Positions 53,824-62,380 of a stretch of 64,000 bases of DNA are shown here, one piece after another; the stretch's first letter is position 1, and the number at the start of each line of letters is the position of its first letter. The stretch is from Mesorhizobium loti (lineage in GTDB: Bacteria; Pseudomonadota; Alphaproteobacteria; Rhizobiales; Rhizobiaceae): contig NZ_QGGH01000009.1 in the NCBI RefSeq assembly GCF_003148495.1, forward strand, positions 62,001 to 126,000. Reading direction: 5' to 3'. The notes under the pieces were generated by a model that saw only the letters and a program-made list of their open reading frames with translations, was not told the DNA's origin and did not search any database. The translations under genes and the position numbers were made by a program.

Positions 53824-55035
53824 TCAGGCCATCGCCTTCTGCAGGTTCTCGTCGATCTTGTCGAGAAAACCCGAGGTCGAAAGCCAGGGCTGATCGGGGC
53901 CGATCAGCAGCGACAGGTCCTTGGTCATGAAGCCGGACTCGACCGTCTGGATACAGACCTTTTCCAGCGTGTCGGCAAAGCGCTTCAATTCGGCATTGTC
54001 GTCGAGCTTGGCGCGGTGGGCGAGACCACGCGTCCAGGCGAAGATCGAGGCGATCGAGTTGGTCGAGGTTTCCTCGCCCTTCTGGTGCTGGCGGTAGTGG
54101 CGGGTGACGGTCCCGTGCGCGGCCTCGGCTTCCACCGTCTTGCCGTCCGGCGTCATCAGCACCGAGGTCATCAGGCCGAGCGAGCCAAAGCCTTGCGCGA
54201 CCGTGTCGGACTGGACGTCACCGTCATAGTTCTTGCAGGCCCAGACATAGCCGCCCGACCATTTCAGGGCGGAGGCCACCATGTCGTCGATCAGGCGGTG
54301 TTCGTACCACAGCTTCTTCGACTTGAACTCGGCTTCGAACTCGGCCTCGTAGACTTCCTGGAAGATGTCCTTGAAGCGGCCGTCATAGGCTTTGAGGATG
54401 GTGTTCTTGGTCGACAAATAGACCGGATAGTTGCGCAGCAGACCATAGTTAAGCGAGGCCCGCGCAAACTCGCGGATCGAGTCGTCCAGATTGTACATGG
54501 CCATGGCGACACCGGCGCCGGGAGCGTCATACACGTCATGCTCGATCACCTTGCCGTCCTCGCCGACGAACTTGATCGTCAGCTTGCCCTTGCCGGGAAA
54601 GCGGAAATCGGTGGCGCGGTACTGGTCGCCGAAGGCATGACGGCCGACGATGATCGGCTTGGTCCAGCCAGGCACCAGGCGCGGCACGTTCTTCATGATG
54701 ATCGGTTCGCGGAAGATCGTGCCGCCGAGGATGTTGCGGATGGTGCCGTTCGGCGACTTCCACATCTTCTTCAGCTTGAACTCCTCGACGCGCTGCTCGT
54801 CGGGGGTGATCGTCGCGCATTTCACGCCGACGCCGTATTTCTTGATGGCGTTGGCCGAATCGATGGTCACCTGGTCGTTGGTGGCGTCACGATGCTCGAT
54901 GCCGAGGTCGTAATATTCGAGCTTGAGGTCGAGATAAGGGTGGATCAGCTTGTCCTTGATGAACTGCCAGATGATACGGGTCATCTCGTCGCCGTCGAGT
55001 TCGACGACCGGGTTCGCCACCTTGATCTTCGCCAT
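53824..55035 (-). CDS. icd: NADP-dependent isocitrate dehydrogenase
   Basis: A 403-residue dimeric eukaryotic-type Icd that makes 2-oxoglutarate and NADPH in the TCA cycle. The blocks NPVVELDGDEMTRIIWQFIK, SPNGTIRNILGGTIFREPI and the metal/NADP signature NYDGDVQSDTVAQGFGSLGLM are intact. ATG 55035 matches family starts. It is the standard alphaproteobacterial form. Confidence 0.97.
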   Translation of the reverse strand: MAKIKVANPVVELDGDEMTRIIWQFIKDKLIHPYLDLKLEYYDLGIEHRDATNDQVTIDSANAIKKYGVGVKCATITPDEQRVEEFKLKKMWKSPNGTIRNILGGTIFREPIIMKNVPRLVPGWTKPIIVGRHAFGDQYRATDFRFPGKGKLTIKFVGEDGKVIEHDVYDAPGAGVAMAMYNLDDSIREFARASLNYGLLRNYPVYLSTKNTILKAYDGRFKDIFQEVYEAEFEAEFKSKKLWYEHRLIDDMVASALKWSGGYVWACKNYDGDVQSDTVAQGFGSLGLMTSVLMTPDGKTVEAEAAHGTVTRHYRQHQKGEETSTNSIASIFAWTRGLAHRAKLDDNAELKRFADTLEKVCIQTVESGFMTKDLSLLIGPDQPWLSTSGFLDKIDENLQKAMA

Positions 55036-55251
55036 GGAAAGAATGCCTCGTTGCTGGGAAATAGGACGGCCTTGCCCACGTGGCGTTCGACCGGGAGATG
55101 CCGCCCGTATATCAAAGCGTTTTTGGCCACGCAAACGGCGATCGGTCACGAATGTGAGGCCCTGGCCTTCATCATTTGCGAATGCTTCATTTTCGCGGCT
55201 GAATATGGCAGGGGACGCTGAAATGCCGCAAACAGCAGTTCATTGACAATC

Positions 55252-56187
55252 ATGCCAGCCACTGAAGACGCCATGACCATTCCAGCCACCGGCCCGGCGA
55301 TCATCCTGGTCGAGCCGCAGCTCGGTGAGAACATCGGCATGGTCGCTCGCGCCATGGCCAATTTCGGCCTGGTCGAGCTGCGTCTCGTCAACCCTCGTGA
55401 CGGTTGGCCGAGCGAGAAGGCACGCGCGGCGGCCAGCCGCGCCGATCATGTCATCGACGCTGTCACCGTCTTCGACGATCTGGCCTCGGCGCTCGCCGAC
55501 CTGAACTTTGTCTTCGCCACCACGGCCAGGCAACGTGATGGCTTCAAATCCGTGCGCGGGCCGGTGGAAGCGGGCAGGGTGCTACGGGCTCGTCACGTAC
55601 TGGGCCAGCGCACCGGCATCCTGTTCGGGCGCGAGCGCTTCGGCCTCTACAATGACGAGGTCGGCCTTGCCGACGAGATCGTGACCTTTCCGGTCGATCC
55701 CGATTTCTCCTCGCTCAACATTGCCCAGGCCGCGCTGCTGATGTCCTACGAGTGGATGAAGTCCGGCCTGGAAGACGAGACGAAGACCAATTTTTCCGGT
55801 CGGGACATGAAGCCGGCAAGCAAGGAAGAGCTACACGGTCTGTTCGCCTATCTCGAAGGCGCCCTGGAAGCGCGCGGCTATTTCCGGCCGGCACCGAAGA
55901 AGCCGAAAATGATCGACAATCTGCGCGCTGTGCTGACGCGCGCCGGTTTTGCCGAACCGGAGTTGAAGGTGCTGCGCGGCATCATCTCGTCGCTCGACCG
56001 GTTTTCGCCGGCGATGCCGCGCGGCGATGGTTCCCCTGGCGATGATCCACGGCGCCTGCCTGCGGCCGCCACGCGTGCCCGCAAGGCGGAAGTGGGTCGC
56101 CAGCCGCCCGCCGCCAATGGTGACGCCGCCAATGGTGACGACAGTGACACGCCGCCGCTGGGCGGCAAGGGAACCGACAATGACTGA
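55252..56187 (+). CDS. TrmJ-like SPOUT RNA methyltransferase
   Basis: A 311-residue SpoU/TrmJ-family enzyme, probably 2'-O-methylating tRNA. The N-terminal GPAIILVEPQLGENIGMVAR, the middle HVLGQRTGILFGRERFGL and the cofactor motif NIAQAALLMSYEW form the knotted SAM-binding fold. The C-terminal 55 residues are low complexity. Start is ATG 55252 or ATG 55273. It overlaps murI by 8 bases. Confidence 0.9.
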   Translation: MPATEDAMTIPATGPAIILVEPQLGENIGMVARAMANFGLVELRLVNPRDGWPSEKARAAASRADHVIDAVTVFDDLASALADLNFVFATTARQRDGFKSVRGPVEAGRVLRARHVLGQRTGILFGRERFGLYNDEVGLADEIVTFPVDPDFSSLNIAQAALLMSYEWMKSGLEDETKTNFSGRDMKPASKEELHGLFAYLEGALEARGYFRPAPKKPKMIDNLRAVLTRAGFAEPELKVLRGIISSLDRFSPAMPRGDGSPGDDPRRLPAAATRARKAEVGRQPPAANGDAANGDDSDTPPLGGKGTDND

Positions 56188-56968
56188 GCGGCCGATCCTG
56201 ATGTTCGATTCGGGCATCGGCGGGCTTACTGTGCTGCGCGAAGCGCGCGTGCTGATGCCTGACCGCCGCTTTGTCTATGTCGCCGACGATGCCGCTTTCC
56301 CCTATGGCGCCTGGGAGGAACCAGCCCTCAACGCCCATATCCTTGGGCTGTTCGGCACACTGTTGGAGAAATTCCGGCCCGAGATTTCGGTCATTCCCTG
56401 CAACACGGCGTCGACGCTGGTGATTGACGCGTTGCGCCAGAAATTCCCCGGTCATCCCTTTGTCGGTACGGTTCCAGCGATCAAGCCGGCGGCGGAACGC
56501 ACCCGCTCCGGGCTCGTCTCGGTGCTGGCGACGCCTGGCACGGTCAAGCGTCAATACACGCGCGACCTGATCAGCAAATGGGCGCAGAAATGCCACGTGC
56601 GGCTGGTCGGCTCTGACCGGCTGGCGCCGCTGGCCGAAATCTATATGCGCCAGGGGTTCGTCGACGAGGAGATCGTGCGCGAGGAGATCGCGCCATGCTT
56701 TGTCGAGAAGGACGGCGCCCGCACCGACATCATCGTACTCGGCTGCACCCATTATCCGTTCCTGGCCAATCGCATGCGCAAGACCGCGCCCTGGCCGGTC
56801 GACTGGATCGACCCGGCCGAAGCGATCGCCCGCCGCGCCATGTCGCTGCTGGCGCCGGTCGATGGACCGCTGCCGATGGGCGAGCCCGACATCGCCGTCT
56901 TCACCTCCGGCAAGGTGGACTTCGCAACCAGCCGGCTGATGCAGGGCTTTGGACTGGTCGTGCGCTAG
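56180..56968 (+). CDS. murI: Glutamate racemase
   Basis: A 262-residue cofactor-independent racemase that makes D-glutamate for peptidoglycan. The two catalytic cysteines are in VIPCNTAST and LGCTHYPF, with the N-terminal FDSGIGGLTVLRE. The ATG at 56180 overlaps the methyltransferase gene end, so the two are coupled. Confidence 0.95.
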   Translation: MTERPILMFDSGIGGLTVLREARVLMPDRRFVYVADDAAFPYGAWEEPALNAHILGLFGTLLEKFRPEISVIPCNTASTLVIDALRQKFPGHPFVGTVPAIKPAAERTRSGLVSVLATPGTVKRQYTRDLISKWAQKCHVRLVGSDRLAPLAEIYMRQGFVDEEIVREEIAPCFVEKDGARTDIIVLGCTHYPFLANRMRKTAPWPVDWIDPAEAIARRAMSLLAPVDGPLPMGEPDIAVFTSGKVDFATSRLMQGFGLVVR

Positions 56969-56991
56969 GCCGTGACCGGACCGTCTGCCGT

Positions 56992-58371
56992 TCAGGCAGG
57001 TTCGAACACGATGCTGCGTTGATCCGGATCGGCCGAGACCAACCTTAGCGTCAGGCCATCACCCTGTTCGAGCCCGGAGGCCTTCAGGTTGGCCACGACA
57101 GGCATGTCGGCAAGTTGGACGCGCACGCCATGGTTGACGTCGGTCACGACGGCTCTGAACGTCTCTCCCTCGCGTCCCCTGAGCATGACCGCCTCGGCAA
57201 GGTCGATGGCCGCATGGTTGATCTGCGAAGCGCTGGCATCCGCACGCCCCATCACCTTCGGCAGTCCAGCGAACGCATCGGTGACGGCCTGCGGCACGGG
57301 CTGGCCGTTGGCGATCGCCAGCGCGCAGCGCACGACGTAGCGATCGGCCAGCCGCCTGAGCGGCGCAGTTGCATGAGCATAGGTCGCAGCCATCGCCTCA
57401 TGCCAGGGGACAACCCCCTCTTTGTAGGGTTGGTAAGATGCGCCGGGGCTTGCATGCCGGATTTCCAGCATCAGCGCCGCCTGTTGCGGATCGGCCGGGT
57501 CAAGGGTTCGCTGATAGTCACGCAAGCTGGTGGAGGCCGGCCAAGACAGTCCCAGAGCCTGTGCCGCGTTGCGCAGTCTTTGCACCTTGAAAGCATCTGG
57601 CTCCGACATCACACGGAACAACCCGGTATGGTGCGCAAGCATGGCATCGGCAATCGCCATGTTGGCGGCCAGCGAAAGCGCGGCGTTGTCTTGCTCGGAT
57701 TGCAGCAGCGGTCTGAACGAAAGCCGGAATGTGCCATCGGCCAGCCTTTCCACCTCCTGCTCGGGCGGGTCGACGCGGGACGCGCCACGACCCTTTTCGT
57801 TCATCGCCATGCGTCGCGCCATTTCGGCAAAGCCGGCCGGGACATCGGAGGCCCGCACGCTGTCATAGGCGAGCTTCGCGCGGCTTTGGATGATTGCCCG
57901 CTCCGCGCCGTCCAATTTCACCAGACCGTCCCCAGCGACCCGAACGGTGAAGATGACAGCTGGACGCGGTCCATCCGGCAACAGGCTCGCCGCACCCTCG
58001 GCAAGTGCCGGCGGATATAGACCGGCCTTGCCGTCCGGCAAGTAAAGCGTCTCGCCTCGCGTCCAGGCCTCGAGATCGATCGCGTCGCCGTCTTCGACGA
58101 ACCAGGCTACGTCGGCAATGGCATAATGCAGCAGAAGATCGCTGCCGCTCGCCTCGATTGAAAACGCCTGATCAAGATCGGTGGAGGCTGCCGGATCCAG
58201 CGTGACGAAGGGTATATCAGTTCGATCGGCATGCTGGTTGGGCAAACGTTTGGCCGCCGCCTCCGCGGCGGCCATTACGGCTACCGGAAATCCATCCGGC
58301 ACGTGGAATTCGGTGCGGATTTTCGCGAGGCCGGTGGAGAGTGCTTGCGAGGGATCGGTCAGTGATTTCAT
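56992..58371 (-). CDS. RNB-domain exoribonuclease (RNase II-like)
   Basis: A 459-residue protein made almost only of the RNB catalytic domain. The metal-binding Asp motif is TLDPAASTDLDQAFSI, followed by ADVAWFVEDGDAIDLEAW. The usual N-terminal cold-shock domains of RNase II/R are missing and the C-terminal S1 region is reduced. It probably degrades short RNA 3' to 5'. Converges with murI. Confidence 0.88.
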   Translation of the reverse strand: MKSLTDPSQALSTGLAKIRTEFHVPDGFPVAVMAAAEAAAKRLPNQHADRTDIPFVTLDPAASTDLDQAFSIEASGSDLLLHYAIADVAWFVEDGDAIDLEAWTRGETLYLPDGKAGLYPPALAEGAASLLPDGPRPAVIFTVRVAGDGLVKLDGAERAIIQSRAKLAYDSVRASDVPAGFAEMARRMAMNEKGRGASRVDPPEQEVERLADGTFRLSFRPLLQSEQDNAALSLAANMAIADAMLAHHTGLFRVMSEPDAFKVQRLRNAAQALGLSWPASTSLRDYQRTLDPADPQQAALMLEIRHASPGASYQPYKEGVVPWHEAMAATYAHATAPLRRLADRYVVRCALAIANGQPVPQAVTDAFAGLPKVMGRADASASQINHAAIDLAEAVMLRGREGETFRAVVTDVNHGVRVQLADMPVVANLKASGLEQGDGLTLRLVSADPDQRSIVFEPA

Positions 58372-58532
58372 TCAGCCGTCCTACACCAGGGCTCCGGAGG
58401 CGGGAAGGCTGCCAACGAAATCGCCCAAGCCGGCCGCCTGATGGGCTGGCACAGTCGGCTGAGGGACTGGACCGCCGGCGCTGGAACCACCGCCGAAGCG
58501 CGGCGTTTCTCCGACAGGAAAGGAGAAGCACC

Positions 58533-58721
58533 ATGCCAGCCACCTCGAAAGCCCAGCAGAAAGCCGCCGGCGCTGCCTTGTCGGCCAAGCGCGGCGAAAC
58601 GAAGAAGAGCGAACTCCAAGGCGCTTCCAAGGGAATGTACGAATCGATGAGCGAAAAGCAGCTCGAGGAATTCGCCGAGACCAAGCGCAAAGGGCTGCCG
58701 GAAAAGAAGTCAAAAGACTGA
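58533..58721 (+). CDS. DUF3008 family small protein
   Basis: A 62-residue, lysine-rich protein (MPATSKAQQKAAGAALSA, then GMYESMSEKQLEEFAETKRK) that matches the DUF3008 profile from memory. AGGAGAAG precedes ATG 58533. The family is cytoplasmic and of unknown function, possibly stress-related. A long terminator follows. Confidence 0.85.
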   Translation: MPATSKAQQKAAGAALSAKRGETKKSELQGASKGMYESMSEKQLEEFAETKRKGLPEKKSKD

Positions 58722-58747
58722 GTGTGTCATTCGCGAAACGCCGGCCC

Positions 58748-58790
58748 AAGGAAACAAGGCCCGCAGCGGAACTGCGGGCCTTGTTTCCTT
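58748..58790. terminator. Bidirectional terminator with a 19-base perfect stem
   Basis: The arms at 58748-58766 and 58772-58790 (starting AAGGAAACAAGG, inner CCCGCAG) are exact inverses around a 5-base loop CGGAA. It separates the rightward DUF3008 gene from the leftward small exported protein gene and should act on both strands. Confidence 0.85.
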
Positions 58791-58819
58791 AAGCAGAATC
58801 TCCGGGCAAATGTTTTGCC

Positions 58820-59023
58820 TTACCAGCGATGGCAGCGCCGTATCCGCTCGACGATCACCCTGCGATGGCCGTGCCGCCACACCACTCTCTTCTTGACGAT
58901 GATGCGGCAGACTTGTTTGTGGCCATGCCAATGGCGCGCCATCGCCGGTTCGGGCGCCACCGCCATCGAACCTGCAAGCACCGCGGCGCCTGCCAAGGTA
59001 AGGAAGAACTTCTTCATGCTCAT
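58820..59023 (-). CDS. Small exported His/Arg-rich protein
   Basis: A 67-residue protein with a Sec signal peptide (MKKFFLTLAGAAVLAGSMAV, cleavage near AMA-RH) and a mature part of about 40 residues rich in His, Arg and aromatic residues, with two cysteines (VCRIIV, RRCHRW). GAGGAG precedes ATG 59023; ATG 59017 is an alternative. It may bind metal or nucleic acid or sit in the envelope; function unknown. Confidence 0.7.
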   Translation of the reverse strand: MSMKKFFLTLAGAAVLAGSMAVAPEPAMARHWHGHKQVCRIIVKKRVVWRHGHRRVIVERIRRCHRW

Positions 59024-59272
59024 TGGACTCCTCAAGCTCCAGATCCCTTCCTGGTGCCGTTGGCGCAAACCTCCCGCCACATCCGGCATCGCATCAACGT
59101 CGTGAACGCTATAGGGTTGCGTTGCGCCGCGCCAGCCACAAGCTTGACACCGGTTAAATCTCCGTTTAATCAGCGCGCCAACACCGGGCCGCAATGCCCG
59201 GTGGTTTTCTTTATGTGCGCAAGATTCGTGGAAACTCAATTCTACTATCTTGTTTGAAATGACGTGTCCCGT

Positions 59273-59303
59273 GGGTTTTCCGCCGCGTTGCGTGGGAAAA
59301 CCC
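59273..59303 (+). promoter_or_regulatory. Hairpin in the rpsD leader
   Basis: The arms GGGTTTTCC (59273-59281) and GGAAAACCC (59295-59303) are perfect inverses with a 13-base GC-rich loop, about 90 bases before the rpsD ATG. S4 represses its own operon through leader structures in E. coli and B. subtilis, so a similar role is possible. Confidence 0.4.
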
Positions 59304-59395
59304 TGTCAGGTCTCGAAAACGGGGGCCAGAGGAGGGCGCGTTTCCTTCACCCGGGCCATGAGGTTCCGGGTGTGTTGTTTTGAAAAGGGAATGCG

Positions 59396-60013
59396 ATGAG
59401 CAAGCGCGAATCCGCGAAGTACAAGATCGACCGCCGTCTTGGCGAAAACATCTGGGGCCGCCCGAAGTCCCCGGTCAACAAGCGTGAATACGGCCCCGGC
59501 CAGCATGGCCAGCGCCGCAAGGGCAAGCTTTCCGATTTCGGCCTGCAGCTGCGCGCCAAGCAGAAGCTGAAGGGTCACTATGGCGACGTTTCGGAAAAGC
59601 AGTTCCGCAAGGTCTATGAAGAGGCGGATCGCCGCAAGGGCGACACCTCGGAGAACCTGATCGGCCTGCTCGAGTCGCGTCTCGACGCGGTCGTCTACCG
59701 CGCCAAGTTCGTGCCGACCATTTTCGCCGCCCGTCAGTTCGTCAACCACGGCCACGTCAACGTCAACGGCAAGCGCGTCAACATCGGCTCGTATCGCTGC
59801 AAGCCGGGCGATGTCGTCGAAGTGCGCGAAAAGTCGAAGCAGCTGGTCATCGTTCTCGAAGCGGTCGGCCTGGCCGAACGCGACGTGCCGGATTACATCG
59901 AAGCCGATCACAACAAGATGGTCGCGACCTTCTCGCGCATCCCCGGCCTGGCGGACGTTCCGTTCGCCGTGCAGATGGAACCGAACCTGGTCGTCGAATT
60001 CTATTCGCGCTAA
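59396..60013 (+). CDS. rpsD: 30S ribosomal protein S4
   Basis: A 205-residue primary 16S rRNA-binding protein. MSKRESAKYKIDRRLGENIW is the alphaproteobacterial N-terminus, and the S4 domain contains SRLDAVVYRAKFVPT and RQFVNHGHVNVNGKRVNIGS. It is monocistronic here, bounded by a leader hairpin and a terminator. Confidence 0.98.
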   Translation: MSKRESAKYKIDRRLGENIWGRPKSPVNKREYGPGQHGQRRKGKLSDFGLQLRAKQKLKGHYGDVSEKQFRKVYEEADRRKGDTSENLIGLLESRLDAVVYRAKFVPTIFAARQFVNHGHVNVNGKRVNIGSYRCKPGDVVEVREKSKQLVIVLEAVGLAERDVPDYIEADHNKMVATFSRIPGLADVPFAVQMEPNLVVEFYSR

Positions 60014-60038
60014 GCGAACGCGTTTTGCGATACCATGC

Positions 60039-60070
60039 AAAGGCCGCCCGTCGAGGCGGCCTTTTCTTTG
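60039..60070 (+). terminator. Rho-independent terminator of rpsD
   Basis: The arms AAAGGCCGCC (60039-60048) and GGCGGCCTTT (60055-60064) around CGTCGA, followed by TCTTT. Confidence 0.9.
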
Positions 60071-60144
60071 TCGGCCATCTCCGCTAATTCCGGGCGCAAC
60101 GAAGCGCCGGACAGTCGTTGCTCCCGGATTTTGGAACTGACGCC

Positions 60145-61038
60145 ATGAACATGCTGCCAGACGCCGAATCGCTTGAACGAGCCAGCGACATCGAGGGCGG
60201 CTTTCATCCGCTGTTTGCCGATGTGCCATCCTCGGTCGAGTTCAACAAATTGCGCAAGCGGCTGCTGCGGCTGACCCGACAGGCGATCGAGGATTTCTCG
60301 ATGGTGAAGCCCGGCCAGCGCTGGCTGGTCGCGCTGTCGGGCGGCAAGGATTCCTACGGTCTGCTCGCCGTGCTGCTCGACCTCAAATGGCGTGGGCTGC
60401 TGCCGGTCGATCTGCTGGCCTGCAATCTCGATCAGGGCCAGCCGAATTTCCCCAAACATATCCTGCCGGACTATCTCGACAGATACGCCGTCCCGCATCG
60501 CATCGAGTATCAGGACACCTATTCCGTCGTCACCGACAAGCTGTCTGCGGGCAGCACCTATTGCTCGCTCTGCTCGCGTCTCAGGCGCGGCCATCTCTAC
60601 CGCATTGCGCGCGAGGAGGGGTGCTCGGCGCTGGTGCTCGGCCACCATCGCGAGGACATTCTCGAAACCTTCTTCATGAACCTGTTCCATGGCGGCCGTC
60701 TCGCCGCCATGCCGCCCAAGCTGCTCAACGACGAGGGCGACGTCATGGTGCTGCGGCCGTTGAGCTACTGCGCCGAGGTTGATCTGGAAAAATTCGCTGC
60801 CGCAATGCAGTTCCCGATCATTCCCTGCGATCTTTGCGGCAGCCAGGAAGGTCTCCAGCGCAACGCCATGAAGGCGATGCTCGAGGATATCGAAAAGCGC
60901 ATGCCCGGTCGTAAGGACATGATGCTACGCGCACTGTCCAACAGCAGGCCATCGCATCTGCTCGACAGAAAACTGTTCGATTTCGCGGCGCTCAATGAGA
61001 CCCTCAGCACAAGGCTAGACATATCCGATGACATTTGA
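60145..61038 (+). CDS. ttcA: tRNA 2-thiocytidine biosynthesis protein TtcA
   Basis: A 297-residue PP-loop ATPase that thiolates C32 of tRNA. The PP-loop is LSGGKDSYG, the CxxC motif is TYCSLCSRLRRG and a third cysteine pair is in IPCDLCGSQ; such cysteines bind a 4Fe-4S cluster in TtcA. The ATG at 60145 matches family starts. It overlaps the next gene by 11 bases. Confidence 0.93.
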   Translation: MNMLPDAESLERASDIEGGFHPLFADVPSSVEFNKLRKRLLRLTRQAIEDFSMVKPGQRWLVALSGGKDSYGLLAVLLDLKWRGLLPVDLLACNLDQGQPNFPKHILPDYLDRYAVPHRIEYQDTYSVVTDKLSAGSTYCSLCSRLRRGHLYRIAREEGCSALVLGHHREDILETFFMNLFHGGRLAAMPPKLLNDEGDVMVLRPLSYCAEVDLEKFAAAMQFPIIPCDLCGSQEGLQRNAMKAMLEDIEKRMPGRKDMMLRALSNSRPSHLLDRKLFDFAALNETLSTRLDISDDI

Positions 61039-61855
61039 CGACACCGCGATCGACTGGCTCGCTGGCCTTCTGTCCGATGCGGCAAAAGCCGAGATCATGC
61101 CGCGCTTTCGACGGCTGGGCGAGGGTGACATCCGCCAGAAGACCTCGGCCGCCGACCTGGTGACCGAGGCCGACGTCAACGCCGAGCGGCTCATCACTGC
61201 CAGGCTGCGCGAGCGCTACCCCTCGGCGATGGTCGTCGGCGAGGAGGCCTGTTCCGACAATCCAGCGCTGTTGAACGGGTTGGGCGATGCCGATTTGGCT
61301 TTCGTCATCGACCCGGTGGACGGCACTTTCAACTTCGCCTCCGGCGTGCCTTTGTTCGGCGTCATGCTGGCGGTCGTGATCAAGGGCGAGACCGTTGCCG
61401 GCATCATCCACGATCCCGTCGGCAAGGACTGGCTGATCGGCGCCAGGGGCGCCGGCAGCCATATCCGGCATGCGCATGGCAGCATCGAGAGGGTGCATGT
61501 CGCAGCACCCGCGCCGATCTCGCAAATGACCGGCTCTGTCTCCTGGCAATATATGCCCGAGCCGGAGCGGTCGCGGCTGGCGCGCAACCAGACGAAGATC
61601 CTGTCGCAGTTCGCCTATCGCTGCGCGGCGCACGAATACCGTCTGTTGGCGAGCGGCCATGCCCACTTCGTCGTCTACAACAAGCTGATGCCGTGGGATC
61701 ATCTGGCCGGTATGCTGATCCATGCCGAGGCTGGCGGCCATGCCGCACGTTTCGACGGCAGCGCCTATCTGCCCTCGCATCTCGGCGGCGGCCTGCTTGT
61801 CGCGCCCGACCGGGAAAGCTGGCACGAATTGCGCCGCGAGCTCTGGGCGCAATAG
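61028..61855 (+). CDS. Inositol monophosphatase family protein
   Basis: A 275-residue magnesium-dependent phosphatase. Metal ligands are in VGEEAC and DPVDGTFNFASGVPLFG; the second aspartate is in the C-terminal PWDHLAGMLIHAEAGG motif. Substrates in this family include inositol phosphate, histidinol phosphate and PAP, and cannot be told apart here. If it acted on PAP it could serve sulfotransferases, but that is speculative. Confidence 0.88.
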   Translation: MTFDDTAIDWLAGLLSDAAKAEIMPRFRRLGEGDIRQKTSAADLVTEADVNAERLITARLRERYPSAMVVGEEACSDNPALLNGLGDADLAFVIDPVDGTFNFASGVPLFGVMLAVVIKGETVAGIIHDPVGKDWLIGARGAGSHIRHAHGSIERVHVAAPAPISQMTGSVSWQYMPEPERSRLARNQTKILSQFAYRCAAHEYRLLASGHAHFVVYNKLMPWDHLAGMLIHAEAGGHAARFDGSAYLPSHLGGGLLVAPDRESWHELRRELWAQ

Positions 61856-61914
61856 GATCACCTAAGGTCAGCTGGAAGAGCAATCCAATCTCAAGCAAAT
61901 CCGAAGGCTCTCGA

Positions 61915-62322
61915 ATGAAACCTCGGTTCGCAATTGTGACGGCGGCTCTTGCAGCCGCCCTGTTTGCCAGCTCCCACGAAGCAAGCTCGCACGAGCGCAG
62001 CTGTCGCAGCTCCGATCCCGTCGACACGATAAAGGAGATGTCGGACGCTATCTATGCGTGTTGGAAGCCGCCGCCCGGAACCGCCGGCATGTCCCTGACG
62101 CTGCGGTTCTCGCTTCGCCGCAACGGCACACTGATTGGCAAGCCTCGCGCCACATATTCCGACCTGGGGACCGATGCCCGGCTCGGCCGGGCCTTCGTGG
62201 CTTCAATCCTCAGGGCACTCGATGACGCTTTGCCATTGCCCTTTTCGGACAGCATGGGTGGAGCAATCGCGGGGCGTATGCTTGCGCCTCGCTTCACGGC
62301 AGCCCTTGAAGGTTCGTCCTGA
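61915..62322 (+). CDS. Exported protein with TonB-C-like domain
   Basis: A 135-residue protein with a signal peptide (FAIVTAALAAALFASSHEAS) and a body resembling the TonB C-terminal fold (IYACWKPPPGTAGMSLTLRF, then SLRRNGTLIGKPRATY). There is no transmembrane anchor beyond the signal. AAGG lies upstream of ATG 61915. Function unknown; it may be a stand-alone periplasmic TonB-C-like protein. Confidence 0.65.
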   Translation: MKPRFAIVTAALAAALFASSHEASSHERSCRSSDPVDTIKEMSDAIYACWKPPPGTAGMSLTLRFSLRRNGTLIGKPRATYSDLGTDARLGRAFVASILRALDDALPLPFSDSMGGAIAGRMLAPRFTAALEGSS

Positions 62323-62323
62323 T

Positions 62324-62367
62324 GCATGTCGCCCAAAAGTGGCGTCGGTTTTGGGAGAACGACATGC
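62324..62367. repeat. Hairpin repeat, AAAAGTGG...CGGTTTT family
   Basis: Outer arms GCATGTCG (62324-62331) and CGACATGC (62360-62367) are perfect inverses; inner arms CCCAAAA (62332-62338) and TTTTGGG (62349-62355) surround the core. The core AAAAGTGGCGTCGGTTTT matches the elements at 32183 and 32240, but the outer arms differ. It lies just after the TonB-C-like gene. Confidence 0.8.
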
Positions 62368-62380
62368 GCAAAACAACAAT

